A stretch of DNA of 44,213 bases from Gemmatimonadota bacterium (GTDB taxonomy: Bacteria > Latescibacterota > UBA2968 > UBA8231), in assembly GCA_018672475.1 (NCBI GenBank), contig JABHFS010000002.1:1-44213 (forward strand), read 5' to 3'. The stretch's first letter is position 1. Each line of letters begins with the position of its first letter. The notes beneath the pieces were generated by a model. The model worked only from the letters and a program-made list of their open reading frames with translations. It did no database searches and was not told the DNA's origin. The position numbers were made by a program, and so were the translations under genes. This document shows, in pieces, positions 31,677 through 39,172 of this stretch.

Positions 31677-32477
31677 ATGAGCCTATTTTCACTCGCAGGA
31701 AAAGTAGCCCTAGTCACTGGTGCCGGTCGCGGCATCGGCCGCGGCGTCGCCGAAGGCATGGGTGCCGCAGGAGCCACCGTCGTCTGTTCCGCCCGCACCC
31801 GCAGCCAACTCGACGAAGCCGTCACCGCCATCGAAGCCGCCGGCGGCAAAGCCATAGCACTTGAAATGGACATGTCTAACCTCTCGGCGATGGATGCCGG
31901 CATCGCCTCCATCACCGAGCAATGCGGCCCGATCGACATCCTCTTCAACAACGCCGGCATGAATATCCGCCAGCCCATTGTCGAAGTCACCGAAGAGAAC
32001 TACGACCAAATCATGTCGGTCAACCTCAAGGGCCTTTATTTTCTCAGCCAGAAAGTCGGCCAGCAGATGATCGACCGCGGCGAAGGCGGCAAGATCATCA
32101 ATATCGGCTCCTTGACCACCGGTTACGCCCTGGCCAAGGTTTCGGTTTATACCGCCACCAAGGGCGCCGTCGGCCAACTCACCAAGGGCCAGGCCGTCGA
32201 ATTCGGTCCGCACAATATCCAGGTCAACGCCATTTGCCCCGGATTCATCCTCACCTCGTTGACCGAAAAAATGTGGGCCGACGCGAATATGCGCGCCTGG
32301 GGCGAACAGCGCGTGGCGCTCAATCGCCTGGGCACGCCCGAGGATCTGGTCGGCACCGCCGTCTACCTCGCCGCGTCCGCCTCCGACTACGTCAGCGGGC
32401 AGTGCATTTATGTCGACGGTGGTTTTATGGCAGGTGACGATTGGCCCTTGCCGCCTGTAGCCGCCGCCAGCAAATAA
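31677..32477 (+). CDS. SDR-family NAD(P)-dependent oxidoreductase
   Basis: A classical short-chain dehydrogenase/reductase of 266 aa with a Rossmann fold. The cofactor loop is ALVTGAGRGIGRGVAEGMG (TGxxxGxG at about 14-21), NNAG lies at 91-94, catalytic Ser at about 145 in INIGSLTT, and the active-site pair Tyr158/Lys162 in VSVYTATKGAVGQLTKG. The C-terminal VSGQCIYVDGGFMAGDDWPL is standard. It looks most like gluconate-5-dehydrogenase or 3-oxoacyl-ACP-reductase-type sugar/acid dehydrogenases, but the substrate is not decided by sequence. ATG 31677 has AAGGAG 7 nt upstream. It appears monocistronic: a non-coding stretch precedes it and a strong hairpin (32499-32540) follows. Confidence 0.94.
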   Translation: MSLFSLAGKVALVTGAGRGIGRGVAEGMGAAGATVVCSARTRSQLDEAVTAIEAAGGKAIALEMDMSNLSAMDAGIASITEQCGPIDILFNNAGMNIRQPIVEVTEENYDQIMSVNLKGLYFLSQKVGQQMIDRGEGGKIINIGSLTTGYALAKVSVYTATKGAVGQLTKGQAVEFGPHNIQVNAICPGFILTSLTEKMWADANMRAWGEQRVALNRLGTPEDLVGTAVYLAASASDYVSGQCIYVDGGFMAGDDWPLPPVAAASK

Positions 32478-32498
32478 CTACCCGGCAATCTCACGAAC

Positions 32499-32540
32499 AA
32501 CGACAAAGGCCCGGTCAACATTGACCTGGCCTTTGTCGTT
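32499..32540 (+). terminator. Strong hairpin after the SDR gene, terminator-like
   Basis: A near-perfect 42-nt hairpin: AACGACAAAGGCC then GGTCAA on the left, TTGACC then GGCCTTTGTCGTT on the right, with a short loop. It starts 22 nt after the SDR stop. No U-rich tail follows on the plus strand, so it may act as a 3'-end stabiliser or a poor terminator. Confidence 0.6.
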
Positions 32541-32765
32541 AGGCCATACGCCTCTACAATTTACCTGCAGCCGCACCAATAATGGACATTCATCGAGCTA
32601 ACTATAATACCTTTCCATCGGCTGCGTGATTTATTTTATCGACGAATAGCAAGCGCCGGCCCCATACAACTGGACGCCATGACCTGTGTGGTCTTGAGCT
32701 TTACCAAACCCGGACACACCTAAGTCGCCCGCCGACTCCGCTCACGACACAATACCTGCCTCTAC

Positions 32766-32771
32766 AAGGAG
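32766..32771 (+). promoter_or_regulatory. Ribosome binding site that decides the NUDIX start
   Basis: AAGGAG, 7 nt before an ATC codon at 32779 (4 nt before another ATC at 32776). No ATG, GTG or TTG occurs in frame between the upstream TGA (32695) and GTG 32845, which is 73 nt downstream of this site. Its position argues for initiation at ATC. Confidence 0.55.
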
Positions 32772-32778
32772 TTCGATC

Positions 32779-33360
32779 ATCAAGAAAGTCACCCTGATCA
32801 GACAACGCCGACTCCTCGACGCTTTTTTTAAAGTCGACGAAGCCGTGCTGCACCACGAGCGCTTCGACGGCTCGCTGAGCCCAGAGCTGAACCGCCTCTG
32901 CTTGGAACGGGGGGACGGCGTCACCGCGTTGCTCTACCAACCACAAAACGACAGCCTAGTGTTGGTGCGCCAGTTCCGCTACCCGGCCTGGGTGCGGCAG
33001 GGGCCAGGCTGGATACTCGAAACCGTCGCCGGCATGCTCGACAAGGCCGAAGCGCCGGAAGAGACGATGCACCGCGAGATCCTCGAAGAAACCGGCTACC
33101 AAACTTCCAGCCTGCAACACGTCTCCACCTTTTATCTTACCCCGGGCGGCTCTTCCGAGCGCATCTTCCTCTATTATGGCGAAGTTGCAGCGGACGACCG
33201 CTGCGAACCAGGCGGCGGGTTAGCAGACGAGAACGAAGATATCGAGGTCATCGAAATGGCCGTCGATGAGGCCTTCGCCGCCGTCGACCGAGGTGAAATC
33301 GTCGACGCCAAAACCCTTATCGCCCTGATGTGGTTCAGAAACCGTCGGCTCCAGACTTGA
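32779..33360 (+). CDS. NudK-like NUDIX hydrolase, apparent ATC start
   Basis: A NUDIX pyrophosphatase of the ADP-ribose/GDP-mannose (NudK) type. The NUDIX box is GMLDKAEAPEETMHREILEE, close to the GX5EX7REUXEEXGU consensus, with preceding VLVRQFRYPAWVRQGPGWIL and later FYLTPGGSSERIFLYYGEV. Homologous-looking sequence extends upstream of the first normal start (GTG 32845). Codons from 32779 read IKKVTLIRQRRLLDAFFKVD, which is the usual first beta-strand and helix of NudK proteins. An AAGGAG lies 7 nt before the ATC at 32779. So I place the start at ATC 32779 (193 aa). The cautious alternative is GTG 32845 (171 aa), which would remove the domain-swapped N-terminal strand. Mutation of an original ATG or a base-call error could also explain it. 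Confidence 0.82.
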   Translation: MKKVTLIRQRRLLDAFFKVDEAVLHHERFDGSLSPELNRLCLERGDGVTALLYQPQNDSLVLVRQFRYPAWVRQGPGWILETVAGMLDKAEAPEETMHREILEETGYQTSSLQHVSTFYLTPGGSSERIFLYYGEVAADDRCEPGGGLADENEDIEVIEMAVDEAFAAVDRGEIVDAKTLIALMWFRNRRLQT

Positions 33361-33434
33361 ACGCCGGGCGGCTTTGCAATATTATTCATAACGCAAAAGA
33401 ATATATCCCCAACTATTAGCCAGGAGTTATCGGC

Positions 33435-35402
33435 ATGTCCGAAGTATACGAGCCCAACGCCGCCTTCCGCGATCGGGCCCACGTCAAAAGCATGGAGGAC
33501 TACCAGGGAGAATACGATCGCTCGATCGCCGACCCCGAAGCCTTTTGGGCTGATAAAGCCACGGAGTTCCACTGGTTTAAAAAGTGGGACAAAGTCTGCT
33601 CCTACAATTACGATATGGACCAGGGCCCCATCTCGATCAAATGGTTCGAGGGCGGCACGACCAATATCGTCTACAACTGCCTCGACCGGCACCTCGATAC
33701 CAGGGCCGAGCAAACCGCCATTATCTGGGAAGGCAATGAGCCCGGTGAAGACGCCACCTTCACCTACGGCGAAGTGCACGCCGAAGTCTGCAAATTCGCC
33801 AATGTGCTCAAATCGCGCGGCGTCAAAAAGGGCGACCGCGTCTCGATCTATATGCCGATGATCCCCGAATTGTCCTTCGCGATGCTGGCCTGCGCCCGCA
33901 TCGGCGCGGTGCATTCGATCGTCTTCGGCGGCTTCTCCTCCGAAGCCCTTGCCGACCGTATCGTCGACTCCACCTGCAAGACTTTGATCACTTGCAACGG
34001 CACACACCGCGGCAACAAGCCGGTGCCGATGAAACCTATCGCCGACCAGGCTATGGACTCCGCCGACGCGCAGATGGATGCCAATGTCGAGACCTGCATC
34101 GTCGTCGAACGCGTCAAGGACAACCCCGATTTCGCCTTCGATATGCAAGAGGGCCGTGATTTTTGGTGGCACGACCTGATGGCTAACGCCGATGCCGACT
34201 GCCCCTGCGAGCAAATGGACGCCGAGGACCCGCTCTTTATCCTCTACACTTCCGGCTCCACCGGCAAACCGAAAGGCGTGCAGCACACCGTCGGCGGTTA
34301 TATGGTCTATACCGCGACCACACACAAATACGTCTTCGACTACCAGGACGGCGACGTTTATTTTTGCGCCGCCGATATCGGCTGGGTCACCGGCCACTCC
34401 TATATCGTCTACGGCCCGATGAGCAATGGCGCGACGACCATCATGCTCGAAGCGATCCCCACCTACCCCAATCCCGATCGCTACTGGCAAACCATCGAAA
34501 AATGGAATGTCACGCAGTTCTACACCGCACCCACCGCCATTCGCGCCATCGCCGCCGCCGGCGAGCAGTGGCCACAAAAATACGAGATGCCCTCGTTGCG
34601 CCTATTGGGCACCGTCGGCGAGCCGATCAACCCCGAGGCCTGGCGCTGGTACAATACCAACGTCGGCAAGGAGCGCTGCCCCATCGTCGACACCTGGTGG
34701 CAAACAGAAACCGGCGGTATCCTCATCAGCCCGCTGCCCGGCGCCACCACGACCAAACCCGGCTCGGCGACCTTCCCCTTTTACGGTATCGAGCCGGTTA
34801 TTCTAGACCCCGAAAAGGGCACCGTGATCGAGGGCAACGACGTCTCCGGTGTTTTGGCCATCCGCGCCCCCTGGCCGGGGCAGATGCGCTCCATCTACGG
34901 CGACCACGAGCGCTTCGAGACGACCTACTTCCAGCAGTACAAGGGTTTTTATTTTACCGGCGACGGCTGTCGCCGCGACGAAGACGGCTACTACTGGATA
35001 ACCGGCCGCGTCGACGATGTGATCAATATTTCCGGCCACCGCATGGGCACCGCCGAAGTCGAAAGCGCCCTGGTACTGCACCCCAAGGTCGCCGAAGCCG
35101 CGGTCGTCGGTTTCCCGCATGAGATCAAGGGCCAGGGCATCTACGCCTATGTAACCCTCAACACGGGCGAGGAATACACCGACGAGCTCAAGGCCGAATT
35201 GAAAAAACAGGTGCGCACCGTCATCGGGCCCATCGCCACACCCGACGTCATCCACTGGGCACCGGGTCTGCCTAAAACGCGTTCGGGCAAGATCATGCGC
35301 CGCATCCTGCGCAAAATCGCCACCGACGAGACCGATACCATCGGCGACACTTCGACATTGGCCGACCCCGACGTCGTCGACCAGCTCATCGCCAATAAAT
35401 AG
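33435..35402 (+). CDS. acs: Acetyl-CoA synthetase (AMP-forming)
   Basis: Converts acetate, ATP and CoA to acetyl-CoA, AMP and PPi in the cytosol. At 655 aa it has full family length. The N-terminus has [20 protein letters not shown] and '[20 protein letters not shown]' in the usual place. The ATP-binding loop is [15 protein letters not shown], followed by YDGD-like '[16 protein letters not shown]', TWWQTETGG and the hinge [20 protein letters not shown]. The C-terminal [19 protein letters not shown] holds the catalytic Lys that is often controlled by acetylation. ATG 33435 has CAGGAG 8 nt upstream. A clear terminator follows at 35423-35465. Expected role: acetate scavenging. Confidence 0.97.
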   Translation: MSEVYEPNAAFRDRAHVKSMEDYQGEYDRSIADPEAFWADKATEFHWFKKWDKVCSYNYDMDQGPISIKWFEGGTTNIVYNCLDRHLDTRAEQTAIIWEGNEPGEDATFTYGEVHAEVCKFANVLKSRGVKKGDRVSIYMPMIPELSFAMLACARIGAVHSIVFGGFSSEALADRIVDSTCKTLITCNGTHRGNKPVPMKPIADQAMDSADAQMDANVETCIVVERVKDNPDFAFDMQEGRDFWWHDLMANADADCPCEQMDAEDPLFILYTSGSTGKPKGVQHTVGGYMVYTATTHKYVFDYQDGDVYFCAADIGWVTGHSYIVYGPMSNGATTIMLEAIPTYPNPDRYWQTIEKWNVTQFYTAPTAIRAIAAAGEQWPQKYEMPSLRLLGTVGEPINPEAWRWYNTNVGKERCPIVDTWWQTETGGILISPLPGATTTKPGSATFPFYGIEPVILDPEKGTVIEGNDVSGVLAIRAPWPGQMRSIYGDHERFETTYFQQYKGFYFTGDGCRRDEDGYYWITGRVDDVINISGHRMGTAEVESALVLHPKVAEAAVVGFPHEIKGQGIYAYVTLNTGEEYTDELKAELKKQVRTVIGPIATPDVIHWAPGLPKTRSGKIMRRILRKIATDETDTIGDTSTLADPDVVDQLIANK

Positions 35403-35422
35403 TATCGCCTTACCAAGTAGTT

Positions 35423-35465
35423 GGGCCGGCGGGAAGGATTCTATCCCGCCGGCCCTTTTCTCTTT
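35423..35465 (+). terminator. Rho-independent terminator after acs
   Basis: A 12-bp perfect GC-rich stem (GGGCCGGCGGGA, 35423-35434, with TCCCGCCGGCCC, 35444-35455), a 9-nt loop and a following TTTTCTCTTT tract. It lies 20 nt after the acs stop and ends 10 nt before the next ATG. Confidence 0.9.
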
Positions 35466-35474
35466 CGGGGGCCT

Positions 35475-37433
35475 ATGAGCATTCGCTTCGACTCCACACT
35501 GACCCGCGATTTCGCTCACGCCGCCAGCCGCGAATGGCTCGAAAGCAATGGCCTCGGCGGCTGGTCCTCCTCGACAATCAGCGGCGCCCATACCCGGCGC
35601 TACCACGGCCTGTTGGTCGTCGCCACACATCCTCCGGTCGGCCGGGTCGTGCTGCTCTCGCACCTCGACGAAACACTGATTTTCGACCACAACCGCCTCG
35701 AACTAGGCTGCGGCATCTTTCCCGGCGCGGTGCACCCGCAAGGCCACCGATCGCTGCATTCCTTTGCACTCGCCCCCGCACCGACTTGGACCTACGCCAA
35801 CAGCGATTTCACCTTGCACAAACGGCTCGCGATGCTCGATGGCGAGCACACCGTCGTCGTCTGCTACGAACTCGAACGTGCGCCCGGCCCGATCTATCTC
35901 GAACTGCGCCCCTTCTTTGCCGGCCGCGACTACCACGATCTGATGCAAGCCAACGACGGCGTCGCGCAAATCGCCGACTTCGCCGCCGACACGCTATCCT
36001 ACCGCCCCTATCCCGAACAGCCCACTGCCCATATCACCGCCGCCGCTGCAAACTGGCAAGCCGCACCCGACTGGCACTATAATTTCCAGTACCCGCGCGA
36101 AGAAGAACGTGGGCTCGACATCAGCGAGGACCTCTTCACCCCAGGCCATTTGAGCATCCGGCTCGAACCCGGCAGCACCTTGGGGGTCGCCATCTCCATC
36201 ACACCTTGCGACCGCGACCCCGTTGCATTGCTCGAAGCCGAGATCACCCGCCGACAAAACATCTGCCTACCCGCCGCAATCTCCGCCGATCCACTGCTGA
36301 GCCAATTGGCCGTCGCCGCCGACCAGTTCCTCGTCCGCCGCGACGGCGACCTGCACACCATCCTCGCCGGCTACCACTGGTTCACCGACTGGGGCCGCGA
36401 CACCATGATCGCCTTGCCCGGCATCTGCCTGGCCACCGGGCGCTACGCCGAAGCCAAGAGCATCTTCCGCGCCTTCGCCGCCCATATCAGCGAAGGCATG
36501 ATCCCCAACCGCTTTCCCGACGTCGGCGAAGAGCCCGAATACAATACCGTCGACGCGACCTTGTGGTTTTTCACCGCGCTCTACAAATATCTGCAACACA
36601 CCAGCGACTACGCCTTCGCCCGCGAGCTTTGGCCAGCTCTGCAAGAGATCGTCGCCTGGCACGAGCGCGGCACTCGTTATCAAATCAAAGTAGATACAGA
36701 CGGCCTGCTCAGCGCCGGCGAAGAGGGCGTGCAACTAACCTGGATGGACGCCAAAGTCGGCGACTGGGTCGTGACCCCGCGTATCGGCAAACCCGTCGAG
36801 ATCAACGCGCTCTGGTATAACGCGCTAAAAATCATGGAATATCTGGCAATAGAATTCGCCGAAGAAACGGACTACGGCACAAAAGCCGAGCGCGTGCACA
36901 ACACATTCAACAAGCAATTTTGGAACGAAGAGTCCGGCTGCCTCTACGACCTCGTCACCCCCCAAGGCCCCGACCCCGCAATACGCCCCAATCAGCTCTT
37001 CGCCCTCTCGCTGCCCTTTCCCCTGATCGAAGGAGACCGAGCACGACGCACGATAGCCGTCGCCGACGAGCACCTGCTCACCCCCCGCGGCCTGCGTAGC
37101 CTCTCGCCACAAGATCCCGCCTATCGCCCCCATTACCACGGCGACCCCTGGTCGCGCGACGGCGCTTACCACCAAGGCATTGTCTGGGGCTGGCTAATCG
37201 GACCATTTATCACCGCGCTGTGCCGCGTGCACGGCGACGAGGGCCGCCAACGCGGTCGAGCTATTATCGAAGGCTTTGCGGACCATTTACAGGAGGCGGG
37301 CTTGGGCTCGGTCTCGGAGATCTTTGACGCCGAACCGCCTTTCGCCCCGCGCGGTTGCGTCGCGCAAGCCTGGAGCGTGGCCGAGTTATTGCGCGCGGGC
37401 GTCGAAGATGTGTTGGGGGAAAGCTCGCAATAA
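35475..37433 (+). CDS. Glycogen debranching enzyme (amylo-alpha-1,6-glucosidase type)
   Basis: A 652-aa bacterial/archaeal-type glycogen debranching enzyme. ATG 35475 is chosen because the longer frame begins inside the acs terminator. The N-terminal domain (about 1-260) has WLESNGLGGWSSSTISGAHT then RRYHGLLVVATHPPVGR, which is diagnostic. The C-terminal (alpha/alpha)6 barrel has GYHWFTDWGRDTMIALPGIC, GMIPNRFPDVGEEPEYNTVD then ATLWFFTALYKYL, EGVQLTWMDAKVGDWVVTPR then IGKPVEINALWYNALKIM, and near the end HYHGDPWSRDGAYHQGIVWG. These hold the catalytic acids of the 1,6-glucosidase. It removes branch-point glucose in cytosolic glycogen. No other glycogen gene is nearby. Confidence 0.94.
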   Translation: MSIRFDSTLTRDFAHAASREWLESNGLGGWSSSTISGAHTRRYHGLLVVATHPPVGRVVLLSHLDETLIFDHNRLELGCGIFPGAVHPQGHRSLHSFALAPAPTWTYANSDFTLHKRLAMLDGEHTVVVCYELERAPGPIYLELRPFFAGRDYHDLMQANDGVAQIADFAADTLSYRPYPEQPTAHITAAAANWQAAPDWHYNFQYPREEERGLDISEDLFTPGHLSIRLEPGSTLGVAISITPCDRDPVALLEAEITRRQNICLPAAISADPLLSQLAVAADQFLVRRDGDLHTILAGYHWFTDWGRDTMIALPGICLATGRYAEAKSIFRAFAAHISEGMIPNRFPDVGEEPEYNTVDATLWFFTALYKYLQHTSDYAFARELWPALQEIVAWHERGTRYQIKVDTDGLLSAGEEGVQLTWMDAKVGDWVVTPRIGKPVEINALWYNALKIMEYLAIEFAEETDYGTKAERVHNTFNKQFWNEESGCLYDLVTPQGPDPAIRPNQLFALSLPFPLIEGDRARRTIAVADEHLLTPRGLRSLSPQDPAYRPHYHGDPWSRDGAYHQGIVWGWLIGPFITALCRVHGDEGRQRGRAIIEGFADHLQEAGLGSVSEIFDAEPPFAPRGCVAQAWSVAELLRAGVEDVLGESSQ

Positions 37434-37557
37434 AACCACAATGTCTACGATCAGCGGTCTTAAGTAGAGATAAGGGGGCGTTGCGCTTCGAGGGAAGCGG
37501 CGGAAAAGAGGATCAGTGCATAACAAAGGCGCGCGAGTCCCATGGAAAAACTCATAG

Positions 37558-37585
37558 TGTAAATATTCGGGGTATCGTATTTACA
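37558..37585. promoter_or_regulatory. TGTAAATA inverted repeat, possible operator or 3' signal
   Basis: TGTAAATA and TATTTACA separated by 12 nt, in the 238-nt gap between the convergent debranching enzyme and XRE genes. The GTAAA/TTTAC arms are the same as in the putative operator at 38315-38330. The rest of this gap shows nothing else I can support. Confidence 0.3.
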
Positions 37586-37671
37586 TCGTCAGTGGCATAA
37601 AGTGCATCATCATTACAGTTGTTTTTTCGAACGGGATTGCCTCGCGTTTTTCCAGCGCATGCGCAAAAGAA

Positions 37672-37872
37672 TTACGCGGCCGCTTCATCCTGAAAAATGT
37701 CCTCTATCGACATGTTAAATAAGCGGGCCGCCTTAAACGCCAGCGGCAAACTTGGATCGAATTTCCCCTTTTCAATGGCATTGATGGTCTGCCGCGAAAC
37801 CTCCAGGGCCGCGGCTAAATCCGCTTGCGTCCAATCCCGTTCCGCGCGCAACACCTTTAGGCGATTCTTCAT
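37672..37872 (-). CDS. Small XRE-family helix-turn-helix regulator
   Basis: A 66-aa DNA-binding protein made of one Cro/CI-type helix-turn-helix: RLKVLRAERDWTQADLAAAL then EVSRQTINAIEKGKFDPSL and AARLFNMSIEDIF. The WTQADLA...VSRQTINAIEKGK core is typical of the short YozG/PlcR-unrelated regulators that are paired with a membrane protein. It overlaps the upstream membrane gene by 4 nt (ATGA), so both are translated together. A palindrome covering the likely -10 of that operon (38315-38330) suggests autorepression. Targets other than its own promoter are unknown. Confidence 0.9.
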   Translation of the reverse strand: MKNRLKVLRAERDWTQADLAAALEVSRQTINAIEKGKFDPSLPLAFKAARLFNMSIEDIFQDEAAA

Positions 37873-38291
37873 CCGTAGCGCCTGTTGCCGATAACCGTCC
37901 CAGCGAGATAGGTAAGGCCCATCAGCAGGATGAGATGTGATATCTCCGCGTCAGCGGCCATGAGATTGCTCTGATCCAGCAGCGAATAGCTAAGACCGCA
38001 GACAAACCCGACCCCCAGTGATAACGCCATGGCCTCCAATTGGATCTTTTGCTGCATTTCATCCAAGCTTTGCAAGTGGTGTTTATTCGCCAAAATGGTC
38101 GCCAAACCGATGGCCAAATTAATGAAAATTGCGCTCGCTGTTAATAGTGTATTATCATGCCATATGAATTGCGGGCCAAAAGTCGCCAACGCCGTGGTCA
38201 CAAGCCAAGCACCCGTGCAATAGCCGAGGCGAAGGGTATTCCTATTCACACGAGCGGTCCAATCGCCGGATTCTTTTACTTTTTCTTCCAT
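37869..38291 (-). CDS. Four-helix membrane protein paired with XRE regulator
   Basis: A 140-aa integral membrane protein with four hydrophobic segments, near 25-42, 50-68, 88-108 and 117-135. Between the second and third is a charged stretch NKHHLQSLDEMQQKIQLEAM that looks like a cytoplasmic helix. This layout (short polar N-terminus, two pairs of helices, 'LDEMQQKIQLEA' linker) recurs in small membrane proteins encoded just before a YozG-like regulator. Their function is not established; a sensor or partner of the regulator is an inference. ATG 38291 lies 28 nt after the TATACT -10-like box. The gene end overlaps the regulator start. Confidence 0.8.
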   Translation of the reverse strand: MEEKVKESGDWTARVNRNTLRLGYCTGAWLVTTALATFGPQFIWHDNTLLTASAIFINLAIGLATILANKHHLQSLDEMQQKIQLEAMALSLGVGFVCGLSYSLLDQSNLMAADAEISHLILLMGLTYLAGTVIGNRRYG

Positions 38292-38314
38292 TAGTCTATC
38301 GTTCTTGTCATAAT

Positions 38315-38330
38315 GTAAAGTATAGTTTAC
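38315..38330 (-). promoter_or_regulatory. Operator-like palindrome over a -10 box
   Basis: GTAAA-N6-TTTAC palindrome. On the minus strand its centre reads TATACT (38324-38319), a good -10 box, 28 nt before the membrane-protein ATG. No convincing -35 is seen. An XRE dimer binding here would block polymerase, so it is a likely self-regulatory site. Confidence 0.5.
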
Positions 38331-38444
38331 AAAAAGACTAAAATAAGCGACTTTCGCTTCATCCTAAGGCCATAGCTTGGCGGGAGGTCTACCATCCTTT
38401 AAATTGGCCTTGCGAACAGCTATCTTGCCAACACCCCTTCCGAT

Positions 38445-38993
38445 ATGGGCACGCCCATGACCGCCAAAGCTTCCGTCTTCATCGCCACCAGCCTCGACGG
38501 TTTTATCGCCCGCCCAAACGGCGACCTCGACTGGCTGGACCAAGCCAATACCACGGTCACCGAAGGCGAGGATTGCGGCTACACAGCTTTTATGGACACC
38601 GTCGACATCCTAATAATGGGCCGCAACACCTATGAAAAAGTCCTCACCTTCGGCCCCTGGCCCTACGAAAAACCCGTCATCGTACTCAGCCGCAACCCCA
38701 TCGATATCCCCACCGAACTGACCACCGTCACACACTCTTCCAAAACACCGCAAGCCCTGCATACCAGACTCTCCGCTGAAGGAGCCAAACGCCTCTATAT
38801 CGACGGCGGGATCACTATCCAACGCTTCCTCGCCTCAGGTCTGATCACCGACCTAACCATCACCCTCATACCCGTAATCCTTGGCGAAGGCATCCCCCTT
38901 TTCAGCCCCCAACAACAAGACATTTCTCTGACCCACACCGAAACCATATCTTATCCCTTCGGTTTTGTGCAACTCAAATACAAGACCTTCTAA
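38445..38993 (+). CDS. Dihydrofolate-reductase-family (RibD C-terminal-like) protein
   Basis: A 182-aa cytosolic reductase of the RibD-C/DHFR-like fold, related to the YyaP/YwjB group. It has KASVFIATSLDGFIARPNGD then LDWLDQ at the N-terminus, VDILIMGRNTYEKVLTFGPW (Gly-Arg-Asn-Thr-Tyr, NADPH-binding) and KPVIVLSRNPIDIP. The C-terminus has GAKRLYIDGGITIQRFLASG and ITLIPVILGEGIPLF. These proteins bind NADPH; true folate activity is generally unproven. ATG 38445 or in-frame ATG 38457 could be the start; neither has a strong ribosome site. It is divergent from the XRE/membrane operon and followed 30 nt later by structured element copy 2. Confidence 0.92.
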   Translation: MGTPMTAKASVFIATSLDGFIARPNGDLDWLDQANTTVTEGEDCGYTAFMDTVDILIMGRNTYEKVLTFGPWPYEKPVIVLSRNPIDIPTELTTVTHSSKTPQALHTRLSAEGAKRLYIDGGITIQRFLASGLITDLTITLIPVILGEGIPLFSPQQQDISLTHTETISYPFGFVQLKYKTF

Positions 38994-39023
38994 ACCTTCT
39001 TTTTATAGCGAATACACCGGAGG

Positions 39024-39152
39024 TCAGATCGAGGAATTTTACTGAGCGGCTTTGCTGTCCCCTGGAGCCACAGGATGTGGCGTAGGGGGATAGCCCTCGG
39101 AAGGCCACAGGATGTGGCCTGAGAATGAGCGAAGTAAAATCCCTCGATCTGA
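39024..39152 (-). repeat. Structured intergenic element, copy 2
   Basis: A 129-bp element with closing arms 39024-39043 and 39133-39152 (one wobble). Read on the minus strand it has the blocks of copy 1 in the same order: TCGCTCATTCTCA (39132-39120), hairpin 1 GGCCACA-tcc-TGTGGCC (39119-39103), TCCGAGG (39101-39095), hairpin 2 GCCACA-tcc-TGTGGC (39081-39067) and CCGCTCAG (39050-39043). Arms and stems do not match copy 1 in sequence. It fills the gap between the DHFR-like and sulfatase genes, ending 20 nt before the sulfatase ATG, so it lies in that gene's 5' leader in antisense orientation. Confidence 0.8.
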
Positions 39153-39172
39153 TTGTCCCACACGGAGCACCC

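Noticed and set aside
35421..35474. Earlier TTG start for the debranching enzyme
   Set aside because: The extra 18 codons are the acs terminator hairpin and its T tract.
39125..39172. Earlier ATG for the second sulfatase
   Set aside because: The added residues come from the right arm of element copy 2; ATG 39173 has a proper ribosome site and the family N-terminus.
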